The notes under the pieces are model-generated. The model was not told the DNA's origin and did no database searches. It saw only the letters and a list, made by a program, of their open reading frames with translations. 39,191 bases of DNA from JADJNW01 sp964517145 (lineage in GTDB: Bacteria > Bacteroidota > Bacteroidia > Chitinophagales > Saprospiraceae), in the NCBI GenBank assembly GCA_964517145.1, contig CAZFBN010000037.1, forward strand, positions 1-39,191, in the 5' to 3' direction. The translations under genes and the position numbers were made by a program. Positions 33,389-39,191 of this stretch are shown here, piece after piece; position 1 is the stretch's first letter, and the number at the start of each line of letters is the position of its first letter.

Positions 33389-36300
33389 ATGGAATACAAT
33401 CCCCGCGACATTGAACAGAAGTGGCGTCAATACTGGGAAGCGCGCAACATTTACAAGGTAGAAAACATGAGCGACAAGCCCAAATATTATGTGCTCGACA
33501 TGTTTCCGTACCCTTCGGGCGCGGGCTTGCACGTGGGTCACCCGCTGGGCTACATCGCTACCGATATTTTTTCGCGCTACAAACGCCTGAAAGGCTTTAA
33601 TGTGCTGCATCCGATGGGGTATGACTCGTTCGGTTTGCCGGCGGAGCAATATGCGATCAGCACCGGGCAGCATCCTGCTATTACAACTGAAAATAATATT
33701 AATACTTTTCGCCGGCAATTGGAAAATCTGGGTTTCAGCTATGACTGGAGCCGCGAAGTCCGCACGTCCGATCCTTCTTTTTACAAATGGACGCAGTGGA
33801 TTTTTATGCAATTGTTTAATCATTATTATGATAAAAATGCAGATAAGGCGTTATCAATCAATCATTTAGTTGAGCAGTTTAAAACGGAAGGTAATGCAAC
33901 TGTAAATGCCGTTTGTGACGAGGATACACCGAAATTTTCAGCGGATGAATGGAATGCGATGAGCGAAAAAGAGCAGCAATTGCTGTTGTTGAAATATCGT
34001 TTGACTTTCCCAGAGGAGTCGTATGTGAATTGGTGTCCGGCGCTGGGTACCGTGTTGTCGAATGACGAAGTGAAAGACGGCGTATCGGAGCGTGGCGGCT
34101 ATCCGGTAGAGCGTAAGTTGATGAAACAGTGGGCAATGCGTATTACGGCTTATGCGGATAGGTTGCTGGAAGGTTTGAAAACCGTTGACTGGCCCGAATC
34201 GATTAAAGATCAACAAACAAACTGGATTGGGCGTTCGCAGGGCGCTTCGGTGAAGTTTAAAGCCCCCTTGCCCCCCAAGGGGGAATCAGTGGTAAGTCCC
34301 CCTCGGGGGGATTTAGGGGGCGTGGAAATTGAAGTTTTCACAACGCGGGTTGATACAATATATGGTGTTACTTTTATGGTGTTAGCGCCTGAGCATGAGT
34401 ACGTTGCAGCGTTAACAACGCCGGAACATCAGGATGAAATTGAAAAATACCAGAAGTGGACAGCGTCTCGTTCAGAGGTAGATCGCCAGGCAGAAAAACG
34501 CATAACCGGTGCATTTACAGGGAGTTATGCCGTCAATCCTTTTAATGGAGAAAAAGTGCCGATCTGGATTGCCGATTATGTGTTGGCAGGCTATGGCACG
34601 GGTGCGGTGATGGCGGTACCTTCGGGCGACCAGCGCGACTGGAATTTTGCGAAGCACTTCAATTTGCCGATTATTCCCATTTTGGATGCACAAAAAAACA
34701 TCGAAGAAGCCGCAGACGCCACAAAAGAAGGGCGTTACATCAATTCCGGTATCATCAATGGCATGACGTATGAGGAAGCCGTGCCTACTTTGATTAACTG
34801 GCTGGAAGAGAAAGGATTAGGTAAGGGAAAAATTCAATATAGAATTCGCAATGCGGTGTTTAGCCGTCAGCGTTATTGGGGCGAGCCGGTGCCGGTTTAT
34901 TGGAAAGACGAGGTGCCGTATTTGATTGATGAATCAGAATTGCCATTGGTATTGCCGCAGGTGGACAAATATTTGCCGACGGAGACAGGCGAGCCGCCGT
35001 TGGGACGCGCCGAAGATTGGAAATATTGCCCACCCAGCCCCCTGACCCCCCAAGGGGGAACCGCAGCCCAACAAGAATGCTATCCTTATGAATTGAGCAC
35101 CATGCCTGGCTGGGCGGGGTCTTCCTGGTATTTTTATCGCTATATGGACTCGCAAAATGACGAGGCATTTTGCAGCCCGGAAGCCGTGCAATACTGGCGT
35201 CAGGTGGATTTGTATGTGGGCGGACCCGAGCATGCGGTGGGGCACTTGTTGTACAGTCGCTTCTGGAATAAATTTATGTATGATTTGGGTCTGGTGCCGG
35301 AGGAAGAGTATGCGAAGAAGTTGATTAATCAGGGGATGATACAAGGGGTATCTGGAAAATTGGAAGTTTCCTTTTATTCAAAAGGTAACGAGATGAGAAG
35401 ATTTATAATTCCTCAAAATTATCCGATAAAATTTAATGAACATTTCGTTCAAACACTCAATTATCCAATAGAATTTTTAACTATTGAGTCAGTTGATGGA
35501 GAGTTAAAATATTTTTTAAGTAAAGAAAGTCACGAAAAAGCTAAAGAAAAATATCACTTTTTAGAAGATGTTGATTTTTATGATGTAGAAATTTTAAATA
35601 TTGTATTTAAAGAAATGCCTAAATGGGCTGATTTTACTGGTGTAAAAGATGCTAATGATGATAAAATTAAGGAATTGCATGAAAATTATATTCAAAATAT
35701 AAATACAATTGATAAAGCTATCCTAAGGGCTGAAGTCGAAAAAATGTCCAAATCCAAGTACAACGTCGTCAATCCTGACGATATGGTGGACAAATACGGT
35801 GCCGATTGCTTCCGCATGTACGAGATGTTTTTGGGACCAATAGAAATGGCAAAGCCCTGGAATACTTCGGGTATTGATGGGGTGTTCCGCTTTTTGCGCA
35901 AATTCTGGGGCTTGTTCTTGGATAAGCATGATAATTTTTATGTAACGGAGGATGCACCGACTAAACAAGAATTGAAAGTATTACATGCTGCGATTAAAAA
36001 AGTAAATGAAGATGTCGAGCGATTCTCGTTTAATACCTGCGTAAGTGCCTTTATGGTAGCTACCAATGAATTACGCGAGTTGAAATGTAATAAGCGTGCG
36101 ATTCTGGAGCCTTTGGTGGTGCTGATGGCGCCGTTTGCACCGCATTTGACGGAGGAATTGTGGCACCGTTTGGGCAAGGAAGGCAGCATTCATAAGGAAG
36201 GCGTGTATCCGGTGCACAATGAAGAATATTTAGTCGAAGATGAAATTAATTATCCGGTGAGTATCAACGGAAAGTTGCGCACGACCGTGAAGTTTCCTGC

Positions 36301-36430
36301 CACTGCGACCAAAGAACAATTGGAAAAAGCAGCGCTGGAAGTGGAAGCCATTCAAAAATGGTTGGAAGGTCAGAATGTAAAGAAAGTAATTGTGGTGCCG
36401 GGGCGGATGATTAATGTCGTGGTGGGATGA
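33389..36430 (+). CDS. leuS: Leucyl-tRNA synthetase, enlarged by insertions
   Basis: The 1013-aa class I synthetase charges tRNA-Leu. HVGH (residues 48-51) and KMSKS (785-789) form the ATP site; GTGAVMAVPSGDQRDW belongs to the CP1 editing domain; WAGSSWYFYRYMD and the C-terminal anticodon-binding helices are in place. The protein is longer than usual because of three insertions: GC-rich palindromic elements at residues about 292-312 and 548-562, and an AT-rich segment about 651-782 where the leucine-specific domain lies before KMSKS. All keep the frame, and no stop interrupts the gene. It is very probably functional, since only one leuS is visible and all catalytic motifs are intact. Confidence 0.96.
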   Translation: MEYNPRDIEQKWRQYWEARNIYKVENMSDKPKYYVLDMFPYPSGAGLHVGHPLGYIATDIFSRYKRLKGFNVLHPMGYDSFGLPAEQYAISTGQHPAITTENNINTFRRQLENLGFSYDWSREVRTSDPSFYKWTQWIFMQLFNHYYDKNADKALSINHLVEQFKTEGNATVNAVCDEDTPKFSADEWNAMSEKEQQLLLLKYRLTFPEESYVNWCPALGTVLSNDEVKDGVSERGGYPVERKLMKQWAMRITAYADRLLEGLKTVDWPESIKDQQTNWIGRSQGASVKFKAPLPPKGESVVSPPRGDLGGVEIEVFTTRVDTIYGVTFMVLAPEHEYVAALTTPEHQDEIEKYQKWTASRSEVDRQAEKRITGAFTGSYAVNPFNGEKVPIWIADYVLAGYGTGAVMAVPSGDQRDWNFAKHFNLPIIPILDAQKNIEEAADATKEGRYINSGIINGMTYEEAVPTLINWLEEKGLGKGKIQYRIRNAVFSRQRYWGEPVPVYWKDEVPYLIDESELPLVLPQVDKYLPTETGEPPLGRAEDWKYCPPSPLTPQGGTAAQQECYPYELSTMPGWAGSSWYFYRYMDSQNDEAFCSPEAVQYWRQVDLYVGGPEHAVGHLLYSRFWNKFMYDLGLVPEEEYAKKLINQGMIQGVSGKLEVSFYSKGNEMRRFIIPQNYPIKFNEHFVQTLNYPIEFLTIESVDGELKYFLSKESHEKAKEKYHFLEDVDFYDVEILNIVFKEMPKWADFTGVKDANDDKIKELHENYIQNINTIDKAILRAEVEKMSKSKYNVVNPDDMVDKYGADCFRMYEMFLGPIEMAKPWNTSGIDGVFRFLRKFWGLFLDKHDNFYVTEDAPTKQELKVLHAAIKKVNEDVERFSFNTCVSAFMVATNELRELKCNKRAILEPLVVLMAPFAPHLTEELWHRLGKEGSIHKEGVYPVHNEEYLVEDEINYPVSINGKLRTTVKFPATATKEQLEKAALEVEAIQKWLEGQNVKKVIVVPGRMINVVVG
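34261..34323. repeat. GC-rich palindromic element inside leuS (1)
   Basis: The segment contains gcccccttg, ccccccaaggggg, tccccctcgggggga and tagggggc in succession, forming nested hairpins. In frame it encodes APLPPKGESVVSPPRGDLGG, a Pro/Gly-rich loop with no counterpart in ordinary LeuRS, placed just before EIEVFTTRVDTIYG of the editing domain. Such elements are frequent in Bacteroidota spacers. Confidence 0.8.
35031..35075. repeat. GC-rich palindromic element inside leuS (2)
   Basis: cagccccctgaccccccaag followed by ggggaacc has the same word content as the first element and encodes CPPSPLTPQGGTAAQQE between EDWKY and CYPYELSTMPGW. The reading frame is kept. Confidence 0.75.
35345..35735 (+). 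other. AT-rich foreign-looking segment within leuS
   Basis: Over about 390 bases the GC content drops sharply (about 23% in 35401-35460 against about 53% in 35221-35280), and codon choice changes to A/T-ending codons. The encoded residues (about 651-782, from GKLEVSFYSKGNEMRRF to DKAILRAEV) replace the usual leucine-specific domain region before KMSKS. Both flanks return at once to the gene's normal composition. Confidence 0.75.
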
Positions 36431-36565
36431 TGGAATAATGGAGTGAAAGCATTAAAATGATAATGAAGCGGTAAAAATTTAGTTAATGTTTGCCGCTTTT
36501 GTTTTTTTGTAAAAATGGAGTTGGAAAATACCATAAAAATAAATAATTTTGAATGAGTCAAATAG

Positions 36566-37135
36566 ATGATAATGACCAAAATACTGAATATCCACCTTGA
36601 AGAACTAAATAGCCAATTGATTCAATCACTCCAACAAGAATTTGGTAAAGACGCCGAGGTCGAGTTGCGCCTGCGTGATACGACCCAAGGCGATGCATTC
36701 TTGTCTGAAGCTGATTTTTGGTGCATTATTGATCGCATTGATTGGTCGCAGGAAACCAAGGAAACGCAGTTACAACCGGCGGTGCAGTCATTAGCGCAAA
36801 TGCCCGTCGCCAGTATTTATTTATTTGCCGATAAATTCTCCGAAAAATTATATCAACTGGATACGCGTGCGCATGGCGATGCTTACCTAGCAAATGAGGA
36901 AGATGATTATTTATCGGTCGATGATTTTTTGTATGTGCGCTGCGCCGTCGTTGCCGAAGGACAGGAATATTATGAAAATATTTTACAAAATCCTACTGAA
37001 TTAAGTAATGAAATCAGCTTTGAGCCACTCCTTCACTTAGCAGATGATGCGTATCAGTTAAAAACAGGTAAAGCAATGAATTATATACCTGCCTATAATT
37101 ATGAAACGTATAGTAATAAAGAAGCCTGGCAATAA
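36566..37135 (+). CDS. DUF4240 family protein
   Basis: The 189-aa product has the DUF4240 pattern FWCIIDRIDWSQETKETQLQP, LAQMPVASIYLFADKFSEKLYQLD and DDFLYVRCAVVAEGQEYYENIL. The N-terminal 35 residues (beginning MIMTKILNIH) form a short extra module. Function is unknown; DUF4240 proteins often occur near polymorphic-toxin or nuclease genes. Its stop lies 2 bp before the ATG of the broken nuclease gene that follows, so the two were surely co-transcribed. Confidence 0.82.
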   Translation: MIMTKILNIHLEELNSQLIQSLQQEFGKDAEVELRLRDTTQGDAFLSEADFWCIIDRIDWSQETKETQLQPAVQSLAQMPVASIYLFADKFSEKLYQLDTRAHGDAYLANEEDDYLSVDDFLYVRCAVVAEGQEYYENILQNPTELSNEISFEPLLHLADDAYQLKTGKAMNYIPAYNYETYSNKEAWQ

Positions 37136-37137
37136 CA

Positions 37138-37442
37138 ATGGCGCATAAAAACTCCAACCAGAATCAAGACCCACATCACCTGTACGAAATTGTTGATAAA
37201 TTGAATGATGATACCTTCAAATATGGCATCAGCTGTGAGCCAATTGGTGAAGATGGCATGTCCGACCGAATGCGCAAACAGGTGAATTTCCTCAATCGAA
37301 TTGATGAATGACTGCGCTTCTTTGCAAGAATTTTGATATATGATATCCCTGGTAAAAAGCAGCCCGAAAATTGGAACGCGAACATATTGAAAATTATGAA
37401 AAAGAACATGGAAGGAAGCCGAGGGGGAATCCTAAGTATTAA
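37138..37442 (+). pseudogene. Broken URI/GIY-YIG-like nuclease gene
   Basis: From ATG 37138 the frame encodes 57 residues (HHLYEIVDKLNDDTFKYGIS, MSDRMRKQVNFLNRIDE) and meets TGA at 37309-37311. Read through, the same frame gives LRFFARILIYDIPGKKQ; after a one-base shift near 37360 it continues as ARKLEREHIENYEKEHG and RKPRGNPKY with a TAA at 37440-37442. The joined protein follows the pattern of URI-type (GIY-YIG) nuclease domains found as toxin ends: Y-E-I, F-K-Y-G-I-S, R-F-F-A-R-I and E-H-I-x-x-Y. A TGG to TGA change and a one-base deletion together explain the loss. Confidence 0.65.
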
Positions 37443-37448
37443 TATTGG

Positions 37449-37558
37449 TCGCCTCTCGGTGATGCCGCTGGAGAAGAGGGAGTTTGAGCAAATTTTGGAA
37501 TTGGGGGAGACGTCGCTGTGAGTTGAAAAATTGGTAAAAAAAAGCTAATTTTGAAAAG
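37449..37558. repeat. Diverged 110-bp direct repeat, copy 1
   Basis: Aligns base for base with 38170-38279 without gaps, with clear similarity throughout. In one frame both encode RL-x-VMPLE-x-x-EF-x-x-ILE-x-GE and end with TGA at the same position (offset 70). This copy follows the broken nuclease gene. Confidence 0.75.
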
Positions 37559-37578
37559 AATTTTAAATTTAAAGTCAA

Positions 37579-38154
37579 ATGGGAGCAACAACTAAGGCAA
37601 TACCTGAAAATTTAATTTACGAAATGATAAATGGAAAGCCCGTTTATTATAAGGGATTTCAAGATTATTTAAAAGGTACTAAACAACTGGATGAAATCAT
37701 GGGAAGCAGCCTGTTGCAATCATTAATTATTTCCCGACTTGTATTTTTATTACAATCGCAATTAAAAGGTAAATATGAAATATTGACGAATGAAATAGGG
37801 GTGCAATTGGCTAAAAACACATGGCGGGCTGCAGATATTGCTATCATATCTATTGATAAGCTGAAACGTATAAATATAGAAAATAATTATTTAAATTTTC
37901 CACCTGAAGTAGTCATTGAAGTAGATACCAAAGCTGATCTGAATACGATTCAAAATCCTTTTAATTATTATCATGAAAAAACGGATGAATTACTCCAATT
38001 TGGCGTCCCCAAGGTAATCTGGATATTCACGGTCTCCAAAAAAATAATGGTTGCAGAAAAAAATAAAACTTGGGAAACCAGTGATTGGAAAGAAGAAATC
38101 GAGGTCATTGAAAGCATCAAAGTCAAGATAGCAGACCTCCTAGTCGATCAATAG
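37579..38154 (+). CDS. Uma2 family endonuclease (DUF820, PD-(D/E)XK fold)
   Basis: The 191-aa product follows the Uma2 pattern: LIYEMINGKPVYYKGFQDYL, GSSLLQSLIISRLVFLLQSQL, GVQLAKNTWRAADIAIIS with the conserved D, PPEVVIEVDTKAD with the E-x-D/K pair, then VPKVIWIFTVSKKIMVAE. The fold is a restriction-endonuclease-like core; the biological role is unresolved and the genes are often multicopy. It lies between the two copies of a 110-bp direct repeat, suggesting insertion or duplication as a cassette. AT content is higher than in the genes to the left. Confidence 0.9.
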   Translation: MGATTKAIPENLIYEMINGKPVYYKGFQDYLKGTKQLDEIMGSSLLQSLIISRLVFLLQSQLKGKYEILTNEIGVQLAKNTWRAADIAIISIDKLKRINIENNYLNFPPEVVIEVDTKADLNTIQNPFNYYHEKTDELLQFGVPKVIWIFTVSKKIMVAEKNKTWETSDWKEEIEVIESIKVKIADLLVDQ

Positions 38155-38169
38155 ACTACTCTGCATCGC

Positions 38170-38279
38170 TCGCCTCTTGGTGATGCCGCTGGAGCAGGTG
38201 GAATTTCAGAAGATTTTGGAGTTTGGGGAGCCGCTTATTTGAGTTGACAACATGATAAAAAAGGTTAATTTTGGAAAGA
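38170..38279. repeat. Diverged 110-bp direct repeat, copy 2
   Basis: Counterpart of 37449-37558. It has no start codon, so the encoded tail VMPLEQVEFQKILEFGEPLI must be a remnant of an earlier gene. The next gene begins 17 bp later. Confidence 0.75.
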
Positions 38280-38295
38280 CAACCAGTATAATTTT

Positions 38296-39153
38296 ATGAC
38301 AAAAGTATATAAAATGGACAAAAGCCAAATATCTGAGATAATAAAAGAGAAATTAAAAAACGATAAAATTCAAGATGCTCTTCGAATACTGATGAGATTT
38401 TTAGAATCTAAGCCAGAGATTTCAGAATTAATTATACAGTCGGCAAGATTTGAAAGGATTAACAATCTTATTAGGAAAGGGGTTATTAATTGGAAACAAG
38501 CGAATTTAGAAAAAAACCAAATTATTATTTCTATACTAGAAATTATCGATTCATTAAAAAATGCAGATAGTACAAATAATAATCATATTGATATAGACAA
38601 AAATTTTGAAAAATTGTCTAATAGCCTTAATCAAATGCAAATAAAACAAAAAATAATTGTCCTCCCAGCAAGGATTTTTTTGACATTATTTGTCTTTTTT
38701 ATAATATTTGGAGTAGGTATTTATATAGGTGAAGTAAATTTATTTAGCAAAAACTTGAAAAATTATTTTGTAAATCCATTAAGTAGCAATTATGTGAATA
38801 ATTCAGATAAAGATTTTAGAGTTTTTCTTGGAGAGCAAAATGTTGGAGCGATAATTAAGTTTCTGAGGGAGAATGGAATTGAAGGGGAATATGAGGTTGG
38901 ACTTGCAAGTTTGCTTGGGTTGAATGTATTAGAAGTGGGGACTTTGTCTGTTTATCTTAACAAAGATAACGATTCTGAACTTGAAATACTTATAGTTCAT
39001 TTTAATAATAAAGAGGGTGCAAAAAGCTTATATCAATCTTACGGAGATAAAGAAGCTATTCTTTATGGAAATATTGTTATTTTATTTAGATTTAATGGTG
39101 ATTCCCTATATGAAAGTAAGGCATTGCAATTAATAAATAAAGAACTTGTTTAA
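38296..39153 (+). CDS. Membrane protein with EAD11-like N-terminal domain
   Basis: The 285-aa product starts with an all-helical domain (about 7-88) reading DKIQDALRILMRFLESKPE, ELIIQSARFERINNLIRKG and ANLEKNQIIISILEIID, which follows the pattern of effector-associated domain 11, a small adaptor module of bacterial conflict and NACHT/caspase-type systems. A linker and one membrane helix (about 126-147) follow, then a C-terminal domain of about 110 residues with FRVFLGEQNVGAIIKFLREN and ILIVHFNNKEGAKSLYQSYG that I do not recognise. The gene is clearly more AT-rich than the window average, indicating transfer. No catalytic partner is visible before the window ends at 39191. Confidence 0.75.
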   Translation: MTKVYKMDKSQISEIIKEKLKNDKIQDALRILMRFLESKPEISELIIQSARFERINNLIRKGVINWKQANLEKNQIIISILEIIDSLKNADSTNNNHIDIDKNFEKLSNSLNQMQIKQKIIVLPARIFLTLFVFFIIFGVGIYIGEVNLFSKNLKNYFVNPLSSNYVNNSDKDFRVFLGEQNVGAIIKFLRENGIEGEYEVGLASLLGLNVLEVGTLSVYLNKDNDSELEILIVHFNNKEGAKSLYQSYGDKEAILYGNIVILFRFNGDSLYESKALQLINKELV

Positions 39154-39191
39154 AATTAATAAAAAAGTTTAATATGAAGAAAAAGTGATGT

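Noticed and set aside
37333..37521. Separate small gene of 62 codons
   Set aside because: Its start lies within the broken URI-like nuclease and it is in the same frame as the original start, so it is best seen as the out-of-frame body plus the repeat tail, not a gene.

Overview
This window looks like a chromosomal scaffold from a member of the Bacteroidota, probably a Saprospiria/Chitinophagia-type environmental bacterium. The indications are many short lipoprotein signals, two proteins with type IX secretion C-terminal domains, a TTTG-N19-TAttTTT promoter-like site, an SLC45-type sugar transporter beside a GH65 phosphorylase, and AT-rich spacers with few clear Shine-Dalgarno sites. The genus cannot be fixed from the sequence. 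No rRNA, tRNA, CRISPR array or insertion sequence was seen. There is one 100-N assembly gap (12360-12459).

Layout. (1) 191-5470, + strand: trmD, a TerC-type membrane protein, a GT4-like glycosyltransferase, a DoxX protein, a lipoprotein ApbE (FAD:protein FMN transferase) and a DEDDh exonuclease. (2) 5445-9583, + strand: two MbnP-like lipoproteins followed by two di-heme cytochrome c peroxidase/MauG-like lipoproteins, which probably act together in the periplasm on copper or oxidative chemistry. (3) 9584-10355: terminators, a promoter candidate and a strongly structured RNA leader or small RNA with mutually exclusive pairings, upstream of glpD. (4) 12257-19314, - strand: two tandem copies of a DUF1800-DUF1501 pair. 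The DUF1501 proteins carry a Tat-like N-terminus and a T9SS C-terminal domain. The distal copy is interrupted by the assembly gap, and collapsing a 55-bp duplicated flank restores an intact 520-aa gene. (5) 19740-24891, + strand: a disaccharide-phosphorolysis cluster of beta-phosphoglucomutase, GH65 phosphorylase, a small lipoprotein and an SLC45/GPH-like MFS transporter. (6) 25272-33176: mostly small genes on both strands, including a DUF4440 protein, a WYL-like fragment, a PhnA-domain protein, a divergent HxlR regulator/YgiN-like monooxygenase pair, a Crp/Fnr regulator, a GH10 xylanase and a Ppx/GppA phosphatase. (7) 33389-36430: leuS, enlarged by two in-frame GC-rich palindromic elements and an AT-rich segment just before KMSKS. 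(8) 36566-39153: an accessory, decaying and AT-rich end with a DUF4240 protein, a broken URI/GIY-YIG-like nuclease gene, a Uma2-family nuclease flanked by two diverged 110-bp direct repeats, and a membrane protein whose N-terminus resembles an effector-associated (EAD11-like) domain.

The observations most worth following are the glpD-upstream structured RNA, the remodelled leuS, the asymmetric MbnP/peroxidase cluster, and the conflict-system-like right end. Assignments rest on reading motifs by eye. No database search was possible.
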